Assembly (NCBI RefSeq): GCF_014205155.1 | Contig: NZ_JACHMX010000001.1 | Coordinates: 7,936,001 to 8,000,000, forward strand | DNA from: Amycolatopsis umgeniensis | GTDB taxonomy: Bacteria; Actinomycetota; Actinomycetes; Mycobacteriales; Pseudonocardiaceae | Reading direction: 5' to 3' | DNA: 64,000 nucleotides | In this document: positions 1-8,080 of the stretch, piece by piece | Layout of the letters: every line of letters begins with the position of its first letter | Position numbering within the stretch: position 1 is the first letter of the stretch | Translations under genes and position numbers: made by a program | Notes under the pieces: model-generated | Told to the model about the DNA's origin: nothing | The model's input: the letters and a program-made list of their open reading frames with translations, nothing else | Databases searched by the model: none

Positions 1-2942
1 GCTACGACGACAGCGCGCGGCCGACCCTGCCCCTGATCGTGCAGCAGGACGGCGCGGTTTCCGGCGCGGGTGCGACCACCGTGCGGCGGCTGGACAGCGT
101 CGGCGCGACCGCGTTCGCCCAGCCGAAGGACCGCGCGGGCGAGTTCTGGGCCACGTTGACCGGTCCCCGCGCGGCTTCGGTACGGAAGGTGTGGCTGGAC
201 CGCAAGGTCAAGGCGAACCTCGATCGCAGCGTGCCGCAGATCGGTGCGCCCGAGGCCTGGCGGAGCGGGTTCACCGGCAAGGACGTCAAGGTCGCGGTGC
301 TGGACACCGGTATCGACGCCCACCACCCGGATCTGGCGGGGAAGGTGGTCGCGGCCAAGGACTTCTCGGGTGGCGAGGACCCCACCGACCGGCACGGCCA
401 CGGCACCCATGTCGCCTCGACGATCCTGGGCTCCGGCTCGGCTTCCGCCGGGCGGCTCAAGGGTGTCGCGCCCGACGCCGGGCTGCTCGCCGCGAAGGTG
501 CTCGGAGACGACGGCAGCGGTGGCTGGTCGGAGATCATCAGCGGGATGGAGTGGGCCGTCGCCCAGGGTGCCAAGGTGATCAACCTGAGCCTCGGCGGTG
601 ACGACGATGAGGGTGTCGACCCCCTGGAGGCGGCGGTGAACCGCCTCACCAAGGACAACGGCGTGCTGTTCGTGATCGCCGCCGGCAACGACGGGGACCG
701 CGGGGCGGGCACGGTGGGTTCGCCGGGCAGCGCCGACGAGGCCCTCACCGTCGGCGCGGTGGACCGGGCCGACGCGCTGGCGTCGTTCTCGGGCAAGGGG
801 CCGCGGCGAGGGGACAACGCGGTCAAACCGGAGATCACCGCGCCGGGTGTGGGGATCGTCGCGGCGAAGGCCGGCGGTGATTACCAGCCGATGTCGGGTA
901 CCTCGATGGCGACACCGCATGTCGCGGGAGCGGCGGCGCTGCTCGTCCAGCAGCACCCCGACTGGCGTCCCGAGCAGATCAAGGCCGGGCTCACCGGCAG
1001 CGCGAAGCCTGCTGAAGGGTTGACCGTTTTCCAGCAGGGAGCGGGACGCACCGACGTCGCCAAGGCTGTCGAGCAGCGGGTGAACACCGACGTCACCACG
1101 GTGGCCTTCGGCACCGTCCCGGTGGACGACCCGAAGCCGCGGACCCGCGAGATCACCTACCGCAACAGCGGTGAGCAGCCCGTCGAACTCGATCTGCGGC
1201 TCGATGTCCGCGACGAGAACGGGAAACCGGCTGTCGACGGCCTTTTCACGGTGGACCGGCCGAAGGTCACGGTACCGGCGGGCGGGACCGCGACCGCGGC
1301 GATCACGGTGAACCCCGGGCAAAAGCCTCGCGCCGCCTATGGCGGAACTCTGCTCGCCACCTCCGCCGATGTCACGGTGCGCAGCCTGATCGGCGCGGAC
1401 CTCCAGCGTGAGGTCTTTTCGGCCGACGTCAAGCTTTTCGACCGCAAGGGCGACAAGGCGAACGGCATCGTGTTCGTGACCAATTTGGACAGTGGCGAGG
1501 CGAAGGTACTGTCCGCGGAGGGTGGCGGCGGCCCGATCCGGCTGCCGCAGGGCCGGTACCTGTTCGTCTCGGAGATCTCCGAGACGACGGGGACGAGTCT
1601 GGTGACCGAGCCGGGTTTCGTGCTCGATCGCGACCGGGAAGTCGTGCTGGACGGGCGCCTGGCGAAACCGGTGACGGTGCGGACCGACCGCGAGGGCGCC
1701 AGTTCGAACGGCCAGATCATCGCCTTCTCCGAACGCGTCGCGGGCCGGGGGAGCGCGAGCTATTCGTGGTACCAGCCGAGGCTTTTCCACGACGAACAGT
1801 ACGCCTACGTCGCCCCGACCCGGACCGTCGTGGCCGACTTCGACTTCCTCGTCACGACCATGCTGAGCAAGCAGACCGGCGAGGGTCGTTCGGAGAACAG
1901 CCCGTACCTGTACAACCTGCAGTTTCCCGCCAACGGCCGCGTTCCCGACGTCTCCGCGTACCGGGTGCGTGACCACGAACTGGCGAAGGTGAACGCCACC
2001 TACGCCGGTACCGGCAGGCAATGGGGCAACCTGCACGTGCTGCCTTCGCCCTACGACAACGAATCCGACCTCGGCGACGCCTGGTTCCTCACCGCGCAGG
2101 CCGAGTTGCCCTCGACGCGGGAGGAGTTCTACAGCACCGGGAAGATCCGCTGGCTGAAGCGGCTCTTCGTGGATCGGGTCGCCACCAACGGAACTTGGAG
2201 CGATACCCAGGAGACCGCGGCAGGCGTCGAGTACCGTGCCGGGCAACGGTCCAAAGAGGACTGGAACCGCGCGGTCGTCGGCCCGACACTGGCGAAGCTG
2301 ACCAAGACGGTGCGAGACGGGGACACCGTCAGTCTCCTGCTCCCCCTGCTCGCGGCCGGCGGCGACCACGCCAGCCTGTCGTTTGTGGAGGGCACCACCC
2401 GGCTCACGCGGGACGGGAAGGAAATCGGTTCCGTGCCGAGGGTTCCCGGCCACCTCTGGCCGAACAACAGCCCGGTGACCTTCACCGTGCCGCCGGAAGC
2501 GGGCGAGTACACGCTGACCATCGACGCGAAACGGCCGGAGGGAACCAACGCCGAACTGTCCGCTAACGTGGTCACGTCGTGGAAGTTCCGCTCACAACGG
2601 GCGGAGGGTGAGAAGCCGCTTCCGCTGATGGCACTGAGGGCCGCTCCCTCGCTCGGCCCGGCCAACGACGCTTGGCGCCTGCTGCCGCTCGTCGTGCCGA
2701 TCGAGGTCCAGCGTTCCGCCGGGATGACGGGCACCATCCGGCAGGTCACCGCGGAGGCCTCCTTCGACGGCGGTAAGAACTGGCACCGGCAGCCCGTCGT
2801 CGGGAGTGGCGCGCACCGGCAGGCCTTCGTCGTGGCACCGCTGTTCAGCTCGTCGCCTTTCGTTTCCTTGCGGCTGTCGGCGACGGAGTCGGGCGGCGGT
2901 TCGGTGACGCAGACGATCGTCAACGCCTATCGCCTGAGGTAA
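1..2942 (+). CDS. S8 family serine peptidase (subtilisin-like), 5' end missing
   Basis: The frame is open from the first bases, so the N-terminus lies outside the window; about 979 residues are visible. It is a secreted or cell-surface protease of the subtilase family. The catalytic triad is clear: Asp in VAVLDTGID (codon at 303), His in HGHGTHVA (codon at 399) and Ser in GTSMATPHVAG (codon at 903). After the catalytic domain come roughly 600 residues of beta-rich sequence without an obvious family, the layout of very large actinomycete subtilases. The gene ends with TAA and is followed by a long hairpin. Its substrate cannot be inferred. Confidence 0.95.
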   Translation, partial: YDDSARPTLPLIVQQDGAVSGAGATTVRRLDSVGATAFAQPKDRAGEFWATLTGPRAASVRKVWLDRKVKANLDRSVPQIGAPEAWRSGFTGKDVKVAVLDTGIDAHHPDLAGKVVAAKDFSGGEDPTDRHGHGTHVASTILGSGSASAGRLKGVAPDAGLLAAKVLGDDGSGGWSEIISGMEWAVAQGAKVINLSLGGDDDEGVDPLEAAVNRLTKDNGVLFVIAAGNDGDRGAGTVGSPGSADEALTVGAVDRADALASFSGKGPRRGDNAVKPEITAPGVGIVAAKAGGDYQPMSGTSMATPHVAGAAALLVQQHPDWRPEQIKAGLTGSAKPAEGLTVFQQGAGRTDVAKAVEQRVNTDVTTVAFGTVPVDDPKPRTREITYRNSGEQPVELDLRLDVRDENGKPAVDGLFTVDRPKVTVPAGGTATAAITVNPGQKPRAAYGGTLLATSADVTVRSLIGADLQREVFSADVKLFDRKGDKANGIVFVTNLDSGEAKVLSAEGGGGPIRLPQGRYLFVSEISETTGTSLVTEPGFVLDRDREVVLDGRLAKPVTVRTDREGASSNGQIIAFSERVAGRGSASYSWYQPRLFHDEQYAYVAPTRTVVADFDFLVTTMLSKQTGEGRSENSPYLYNLQFPANGRVPDVSAYRVRDHELAKVNATYAGTGRQWGNLHVLPSPYDNESDLGDAWFLTAQAELPSTREEFYSTGKIRWLKRLFVDRVATNGTWSDTQETAAGVEYRAGQRSKEDWNRAVVGPTLAKLTKTVRDGDTVSLLLPLLAAGGDHASLSFVEGTTRLTRDGKEIGSVPRVPGHLWPNNSPVTFTVPPEAGEYTLTIDAKRPEGTNAELSANVVTSWKFRSQRAEGEKPLPLMALRAAPSLGPANDAWRLLPLVVPIEVQRSAGMTGTIRQVTAEASFDGGKNWHRQPVVGSGAHRQAFVVAPLFSSSPFVSLRLSATESGGGSVTQTIVNAYRLR

Positions 2943-2954
2943 CGCATTAGTGGC

Positions 2955-2968
2955 TCGTGAGTGGTAAG
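2955..2968 (+). repeat. Short dispersed repeat TCGTGAGTGGTAAG, copy 1
   Basis: The 14-mer TCGTGAGTGGTAAG lies just after the subtilase stop and recurs exactly at 38710-38723. In both places it follows a plus-strand gene and precedes a long hairpin. Confidence 0.5.
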
Positions 2969-3033
2969 GACGGTCAGGGCCAAGCGTGTCTTGAGTGCCT
3001 GCCGGGTTCTGGCTGTGGTTGTTCGTGGGTGCG

Positions 3034-3088
3034 GTCCGTGAAGGCCTCCTTCCCTACGCTCAAGGTAGGGAAGGAGGCCTTCACGGAC
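3034..3088. terminator. Perfect 24-bp hairpin between convergent genes
   Basis: Arms 3034-3057 and 3065-3088 are exact reverse complements around a 7-nt loop. The core reads GTGAAGGCCTCCTTCCC. It sits between the subtilase (+) and the ThiL-like gene (-), so it can act as a bidirectional terminator. There is no U-tract, which is usual for actinomycetes. Confidence 0.75.
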
Positions 3089-3096
3089 TTGCCTAT

Positions 3097-4188
3097 TCAG
3101 CCCGCCCGCCTGCCCAGGACCTCCGTGATCAGCTTCGGCAGGTCGCCGCCGTGCCACGAACTGGGCGAGAACCGCTCCTGCGCGATGCCGTCCCAAAGCT
3201 CGGTCTTCTCGCCGTCGTCCAGCGAGACTCCCTGTTCACGGGGAACGAGAGTGCCGATCTCCTGCGCCGCGATGCCTTCCCCCGCAAGGGTTTTCTTGGC
3301 GAGTTCGACGTCCTGCGGCCGCACGGCGACCACGAGCGTCCAGTCTCCCCAGGCCTGCGCGAGCTCGAACCGGCCGAGTCCCGACTGCTTGCAGACGTCG
3401 ACGAGCGCCTCGTCCAGCTGGATGTCCGTCGTGACACGGGCACCGAGGCCGTTCGCGCCGCAGAGGGTGCGTACGGTCGGGAAAAGACCGTCGGACACGT
3501 CCATCGCCGCGCGGGCCAGCCCCGCCGTGGCGAGCGTCCTCCCGGCGGTCACCTGCGCCGTCGGGCGGCAGGCGCGTTGCCGGATTTCGGCGACGAGAGA
3601 CTCGGGAAGCCGCGCCTGCTCTTCGACGAGCAACGCGTACGACCACAGGTAGCCGGGCGAACCGACCAGCAGCAGCCGATCACCGACTTCGGCGCCCGCG
3701 CGCCCGAGTCTGCTCCCCGGGACGCACCGGCCGATCGCGGTCGCGGTGAGCTGCCGGACCGGGCCGTCGCGGAGATCGCCGCCGACGACCTTGGTCCCGT
3801 GGGTCTCCGTGCACGCGTCCACGCCGTCGAGGAGCCGCCGGAACTCGCCCGCCGTGGTCGTCTTCGGCAGGGTGTAGTTGACGACCAGACCGATCGGGGT
3901 GGCACCGGCGGCCGCCAGATCGGACAGGTTGATCGTCGCCAGCAGCCAGCCGGCGTGGTACGGATCCGTTTCGCCCAGGATGGTGACCAGCGGCGTGGGG
4001 CAGCTGTCGGTGGTGGCGACCAGCTCGCCGCGAAGCCCTTCCGGAGCGTCGAGGACGGCGCAGTCGTCACCGAAACCGCGGACACCGCCGTAGCGCGGCC
4101 GCAGGATGTGTTCCAGGATCTTGTGCTCGCCGAGGTCGCCGAGGCGGACGTGGTCGCCGACGGGCGAGATTTCAGTCACGCCCGACAT
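3097..4188 (-). CDS. ThiL-like kinase of the PurM/AIR-synthase superfamily
   Basis: 363 residues. ThiL phosphorylates thiamine monophosphate to the diphosphate using ATP. Family signatures visible are the GFGDDCAVL nucleotide/metal loop (about residues 38-46), NLSDLAAAGA, VVGGD and DVSDGL. However, the stretch after TTD, which in true ThiL reads like MLVEGVHF and shapes the substrate site, is replaced by SCPTPLVTILG, so the substrate may differ from thiamine phosphate. No other thiamine gene is nearby. It is the last gene of a four-gene operon; its ATG overlaps the end of the dCTP-deaminase-like gene by 17 nt. I am sure of the superfamily, unsure of the substrate. Confidence 0.8.
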   Translation of the reverse strand: MSGVTEISPVGDHVRLGDLGEHKILEHILRPRYGGVRGFGDDCAVLDAPEGLRGELVATTDSCPTPLVTILGETDPYHAGWLLATINLSDLAAAGATPIGLVVNYTLPKTTTAGEFRRLLDGVDACTETHGTKVVGGDLRDGPVRQLTATAIGRCVPGSRLGRAGAEVGDRLLLVGSPGYLWSYALLVEEQARLPESLVAEIRQRACRPTAQVTAGRTLATAGLARAAMDVSDGLFPTVRTLCGANGLGARVTTDIQLDEALVDVCKQSGLGRFELAQAWGDWTLVVAVRPQDVELAKKTLAGEGIAAQEIGTLVPREQGVSLDDGEKTELWDGIAQERFSPSSWHGGDLPKLITEVLGRRAG

Positions 4189-4768
4189 GATCCGCCAATC
4201 GGGACGGGGCCACGGTGTGGTCGCTGGAATAGTTGTACGGCAGCGCGCCGTAGGGCCGGTCGCTGCCGGTGGTGGCGAACAACATGAGATTGCAGATCCG
4301 CGTGCCGGGATGCAGGAGTACCGGATGCCGCAGGTGGTTCACGATCTCGAGGGTCAGCACGGCGCCGTTCTCACGGCCGAAACCGGGACTGACCTGACCA
4401 CAAAGGACGACGCTGATGCCGAGCCGCGCGTAGTCGCTCGTACCGTCGACGAGCCCGGCGAGTTTCTCCGAAAGCCCGATCTTCTCGAGCGTCGGGGCGA
4501 GGACGACTTCGCCGGGCTCGACGCACAGCCTGCCTTCGGCGTCGAGTTCCTTCGGCCGGAGTTCCGGATAGGTGCTCCGGTCGGCGATGTCGACGGTTCC
4601 GGTCGATTCCAGCGCGAACGCCTCGTCGCCGAGCCGCAGGCTGATCGCGGCGGGGCGGACGAGGTCCGGCGCGAACGGGCTGATCGTGAGTTCCCCGTTC
4701 CGGTGCGCGCGTCTGATCGCCTTGTCGGTCAGGATCCCGCGGCGTGGCGCGGGCCGGGTCAAGGGCAT
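4172..4768 (-). CDS. dCTP deaminase-like protein
   Basis: 198 residues, the usual size for Dcd, a trimeric enzyme that deaminates dCTP to dUTP. The core GTSDYARLG (residues 109-117) aligns with GRSSLARLG of E. coli Dcd. The catalytic Ser111, Arg115 and Glu141 (in LTLEI) are all present, while the Arg before the Ser and the Ser after it are changed to Thr and Asp. The start ATG (4768) overlaps the upstream stop by 10 nt, so it is translationally coupled. In this operon it could modify a specific nucleotide rather than serve bulk dUTP supply; that is inference. Confidence 0.8.
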   Translation of the reverse strand: MPLTRPAPRRGILTDKAIRRAHRNGELTISPFAPDLVRPAAISLRLGDEAFALESTGTVDIADRSTYPELRPKELDAEGRLCVEPGEVVLAPTLEKIGLSEKLAGLVDGTSDYARLGISVVLCGQVSPGFGRENGAVLTLEIVNHLRHPVLLHPGTRICNLMLFATTGSDRPYGALPYNYSSDHTVAPSRLADHVGRD

Positions 4769-5460
4769 GACGCCACCGCTTTCGCGACGGCGCCGACGAG
4801 CGTCCGGAAGTCGGTCTCGGTCAGTTCGCCGTTGGGCTGGTCGTCGGTCTCGCCGGGTTCGCAGTAGACGACGGTGGTGCTGGTGCGATGCGGGCCCTGG
4901 ATCACCACCGTCGCGGTCAAGCCCGCTTCGATCGGCCGGACGGTGTGCACGATCTCGGTGTCGCACGAGTAGACGTCGCCGCGCCGCGCGTTCGGGGTCT
5001 TCACCACCTCGAGCCGGGCTTCGCCGTCCGCGAGCAGGGCGGCCGGATTCGCCGGGTCGGCACCGTAGCGGTACCGGTTGTGCACCTTCCCGCCTTCGGT
5101 GATCTCGCGGAACTCGGCCATGGACAGGCCTTCTCCGGCGATGATGGTCGAGGCGAATTCCCACCGGTGGCTGTGCGGATTGGACTCGCCGCGCGACGGT
5201 TCCGCGGATTCCGGCCACACATGGAGCCGGATCCGGAAATCGGCGGACGCGTGGAGCACCATTTTGGCGAACCCGTTGGGGTGCCAGTAGGACCGCTTCG
5301 CCGCGGCGCGGACGGCTTCGTCGTCCTCGAGGATTTCTTCGAGCCATGAAAGGAAAGTGCCGGGGGTGTCCTGGATCCGGTGCGCCACGGCACGCAGCCA
5401 AGGCAGGTCCGCTTCTCCCGCGGGAGAAGCGATGAGGGTCGAGGGCGGAGTGTCGATCAT
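4759..5460 (-). CDS. Cupin-like protein of unknown function
   Basis: 233 residues from the ATG at 5460, which forms an ATGA overlap with the stop of the HTH gene. The middle contains NPHSHRWEFAS followed by GEGLSMAEF, and further on GDVYSCDTEIVHTV. The His-x-His plus later Glu/His spacing resembles a metal-binding cupin barrel, so a dioxygenase or isomerase role is possible. I do not recognise a named family. It is fixed between the regulator and the dCTP-deaminase-like gene, which suggests it acts on the same substrate pathway. Confidence 0.65.
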   Translation of the reverse strand: MIDTPPSTLIASPAGEADLPWLRAVAHRIQDTPGTFLSWLEEILEDDEAVRAAAKRSYWHPNGFAKMVLHASADFRIRLHVWPESAEPSRGESNPHSHRWEFASTIIAGEGLSMAEFREITEGGKVHNRYRYGADPANPAALLADGEARLEVVKTPNARRGDVYSCDTEIVHTVRPIEAGLTATVVIQGPHRTSTTVVYCEPGETDDQPNGELTETDFRTLVGAVAKAVASCP

Positions 5461-6749
5461 GAAGTCGTACCTGGGGTTCCTGGAGGGCTGAGCGGGGGCG
5501 CGGCGACGGCGAATGCGGCCGCGCGGAGGGCGGTGACGGCGTCCAGTGTCTGCCAGATGGGTAGGTCCCCGCTTCCCCAGGCCCACAATCCTTGTTCGGC
5601 GTCATAGCGCTCCCAGAGGGTTCCGAGCGCCCGGTTGAGCCGGGGAAGTGGCAGGAGCGGGGCGGTGGCGAGTGCTTGGACGACCCAGGCGGCGGTGAAG
5701 TGCCGGATGATGATCCGGGTGGTCCCTTCACCGTCGGGGCGGGGCCTTTCGAGATCTTCGGCCACGCCGTCGTCCGAGTGCGACCTGTCGATGAGCCATT
5801 GTGTGGCTTCGTCGGCGGCGTCGCGGACGTCGTTGCGATCTTCGCGGCTGCTCAGGACGTCCCGCAGAGCGACGACCGAACGGGCGGTGTGGACCACCGA
5901 AGCCTCCGGGGCGACGAGGCCGGCTTCGTTCTTCTCCGGCCACAACCGCGCACCGTCGAAGTCGAGCCGGGCCGCCAGGAGGGCGTCGATCAGCCTGTCG
6001 GTCAGCGGGGCGTCCGGCCGCAGCCGGACCGCCGTGTGCAACACGGCGGACAACAGGTACGGACGGGTACGGCTGTACGGGTCGAGTGACCTTTCGAGCT
6101 GGTCCAGCCCTTCGTCGGCGGACATGGTGCTGGTGCGGAAGAGGGCGTCCACGACCGACGCGGTGGTCTCCGGTCGTTTGCCGCCCGCTCGACCACGCCA
6201 GTCGTGTTCCGCCTGCAGCCGGTAGAGATCTTCGGCGAGCGTATGTAGGTCGATGTAGGGATCGCCTACCACCAGCATCGCGTTGATCCCGTACGCGGTG
6301 CTGAGGGCCTTCGGCCCCGTGGTCTTCTGCAGGTTGTGCCGCCAGCCCAGCGGCTTCCCGTCGTCGTCGCGGATCACGTGCGCGGCGAGTCTGGCGCCGA
6401 CGGTGCGGAAGACCTGCAGCAGCGAACGAGAGGTGTCGACGGCGCCCGCGTCACCGAGGGCGGGCGGGTTGTGGTCTTGGGGTGATCGTGCCTTCTCCAC
6501 CAGCGTGAACAGCGCGTTCGCGGCGCGGAAGTGGTCGTCGAGCTGGCGGGCGTTGGGCACCGACGGCAGGTACTTGCCGGTCTCCCACTGGGTCAGGTTC
6601 GCCCGGGTGACCCCGATGATCCGGGCGGTCTGCGCCTGCGTCTCGCCCGCCGTCTTGCGCAGCCGCCTCAGCTCGACTCCGACGTCCGACGCGGTAACGG
6701 TTTCCGCACCAGGACTTACCGGCCGGTCCCCGGCCGATGTAGGCTTCAT
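5457..6749 (-). CDS. XRE-type HTH regulator with C-terminal alpha/alpha-toroid-like domain
   Basis: 430 residues from ATG 6749. Residues about 24-78 form a Cro/C1-type helix-turn-helix (LRRLRKTAGETQAQTARIIG then RANLTQWETGKYLPS). The remaining 350 residues contain repeated helical units with LWPEKNEAG and GLWAWGSGDLP motifs followed by helices, resembling prenyltransferase/squalene-cyclase toroid repeats; this part could sense a ligand. The ATG lacks a good ribosome site; a GTG at 6764 with GAGGTAGG upstream is an alternative. It leads the operon, and its promoter carries repeated ATGTAGGC boxes. Confidence 0.75.
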   Translation of the reverse strand: MKPTSAGDRPVSPGAETVTASDVGVELRRLRKTAGETQAQTARIIGVTRANLTQWETGKYLPSVPNARQLDDHFRAANALFTLVEKARSPQDHNPPALGDAGAVDTSRSLLQVFRTVGARLAAHVIRDDDGKPLGWRHNLQKTTGPKALSTAYGINAMLVVGDPYIDLHTLAEDLYRLQAEHDWRGRAGGKRPETTASVVDALFRTSTMSADEGLDQLERSLDPYSRTRPYLLSAVLHTAVRLRPDAPLTDRLIDALLAARLDFDGARLWPEKNEAGLVAPEASVVHTARSVVALRDVLSSREDRNDVRDAADEATQWLIDRSHSDDGVAEDLERPRPDGEGTTRIIIRHFTAAWVVQALATAPLLPLPRLNRALGTLWERYDAEQGLWAWGSGDLPIWQTLDAVTALRAAAFAVAAPPLSPPGTPGTTS

Positions 6750-6796
6750 GTAGGCACTAGACACGGGCTTACCTACCTCGGGTAGGCAATGTAGGG
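6737..6796. promoter_or_regulatory. Cluster of ATGTAGGC boxes, putative operator
   Basis: On the plus strand ATGTAGGC occurs at 6737-6744 and 6748-6755, GGGTAGGC at 6780-6787 and ATGTAGGG at 6789-6796. CCTAC at 6772-6776 and GTAGG at 6782-6786 also form an inverted repeat. The cluster straddles the start of the HTH-regulator operon, as expected for autoregulation. Two related boxes at 6243-6250 and 6253-6260 lie inside the coding region. Confidence 0.5.
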
Positions 6797-7112
6797 CGGT
6801 GACTGAACGTGCACACAACGGCGAGAGTACAGCAAGCGAATCGGACCGCGCTGGCGCGTCGGTCAACGTCGTGTCACAACGTGCGAAAAGCCTCGCCGGG
6901 TCCTGTTCTGCCAGGTCCCGGCGTTCGTGACCCACCCGGCGACGAGGGCCGGTACGACCCGGGCAAGACCGGAAAGCGGATGCTGTCAGCCATCTGAATG
7001 TGACGCTGCGCATCCGAACCGGCTCGAGCCGTCTGCGGGCCACACGAATGCCGGAGTAGGCGTCGTGTGTGCCGACCCGAGTCCGCGCTTCGCAGCATCG
7101 GGGGTGAACCCC
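6797..7112. other. Intergenic region without recognised gene
   Basis: The gap between the divergent HTH gene and the small zinc-ribbon-like gene is 363 bases in all. Apart from the ATGTAGGC boxes I see nothing coding; short open frames here lack ribosome sites. No tRNA end or integrase attachment site could be recognised. Confidence 0.4.
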
Positions 7113-7445
7113 ATGACCCACCACGAGAACCACACGTCAGCATCCCGAACTTGGTTCGATCGACTACTCGAACGCATCGACAACTGGCTTTTCGCGACCG
7201 ACGAAGACGCCAGGGCCGCCGCGCGCGGCTGGCAGGTGACCCGTGTGCCGAACAGCAGGCGCCGCGTCTACCGCGATCCTCGCTGGGACACCGTGCGCGC
7301 CTGCGCGCCGTGCGGGGGCACGGGGTGGTGGCCCTACGAGGACGCCGTATGCCCGGACTGCGCCGGTGCCGGTGTCATCCGTTCCCTTCCCGCGGCGGCG
7401 GCGGCCGCCGAGCAAACCGCCGGACGGACAGGAGGAAGGTCATGA
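7113..7445 (+). CDS. Small protein with two CxxCxGxG motifs (zinc-ribbon-like)
   Basis: 110 residues. The C-terminal half has CAPCGGTG and CPDCAGAG, paired CxxCxGxG units like those of the DnaJ zinc domain, so it should bind one zinc. The N-terminal part is rich in charged residues and has no recognised domain. It overlaps the next gene by ATGA. Start chosen at ATG 7113; GTG 7104 is possible. Small proteins of this kind commonly precede an FtsK-type translocase gene in actinomycete integrative elements, which fits the neighbour. Confidence 0.6.
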   Translation: MTHHENHTSASRTWFDRLLERIDNWLFATDEDARAAARGWQVTRVPNSRRRVYRDPRWDTVRACAPCGGTGWWPYEDAVCPDCAGAGVIRSLPAAAAAAEQTAGRTGGRS

Positions 7446-8080
7446 ACCGTTGGCAGGAACCCCAGGCGATCGCCGAGCTGGCCAGGGAGGTCACGGTGGT
7501 CAGGAGGCCCAACCCGTTCACCGCCCTCTATCACTGGCGGTACGAGATCGGCGCGCTGGTCGTCTTCCCCTACGCGCTGTTCTCCCTGTTCCAGGCGGTC
7601 GGCCCGATCTGGGCCGCGGTCGTGTTGTTCGGCGTCGCCAACTGGCTTTTCTACTGGAAGTCGGCGCGACGCTTCGTCCGTGACCGGCTCCGGTCGGTCG
7701 TCGTGCAGCACCGGCTGAGGACCGGGTTCGCCCGGGCGCGGGTGTGCACGCTCGACGGCAAGCTGCCGGTGATCCTGTGGACCAAACCGCGGGGTGACGA
7801 AGTCGAGGTCACGGTGTTCTGCCCGGCAGGGGTCGGTTATGAGCGCATCGAACAGCGGCGGGCGCTCCTCGCCGCGGCGTGCTTCGCCACCGACGTCCAT
7901 GTGTACCGCCATCACAAGCGGGCCAACGTGGTGCACCTTTCGGTCTGCACCGCGCGGTTGCGCAAGGACGCGGACGAGGACGAGGTCACGCCCGCGCGAC
8001 GATATGCCGGGCAGACGGCCGGTGTCGCCATTCCCCTTCCGGGGCACGTCGCAGGAATTCCTCGCGCAGCACGGCGATGA
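7442..8080 (+). CDS. Probable truncated FtsK/TraB-like N-terminal region, membrane protein
   Basis: 212 residues, ATG in an ATGA overlap with a strong site (AGGAGGAAGG). Two adjacent hydrophobic segments (about residues 37-75, from IGALVVFPYALFSLF onward) are followed by a basic stretch and a soluble alpha/beta region. This resembles the N-terminal part of actinomycete FtsK/SpoIIIE-type conjugative translocases, but no Walker motor domain follows. The last 95 nt overlap the minus-strand methyltransferase gene and the end (after KDADEDE) looks non-native. I read it as a truncated mobile-element gene; a genuine short membrane protein is the alternative. Confidence 0.5.
   Translation: MNRWQEPQAIAELAREVTVVRRPNPFTALYHWRYEIGALVVFPYALFSLFQAVGPIWAAVVLFGVANWLFYWKSARRFVRDRLRSVVVQHRLRTGFARARVCTLDGKLPVILWTKPRGDEVEVTVFCPAGVGYERIEQRRALLAAACFATDVHVYRHHKRANVVHLSVCTARLRKDADEDEVTPARRYAGQTAGVAIPLPGHVAGIPRAARR

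Noticed and set aside
3097..4188. TPP riboswitch for the ThiL-like gene
   Set aside because: The gene overlaps the upstream coding sequence, leaving no leader, and no thi-box sequence is visible before the operon.
6809..6997. Small gene in the gap upstream of the zinc-ribbon-like gene
   Set aside because: GTG start without ribosome site, Pro/Arg-rich random-looking product and no coupling to neighbours.
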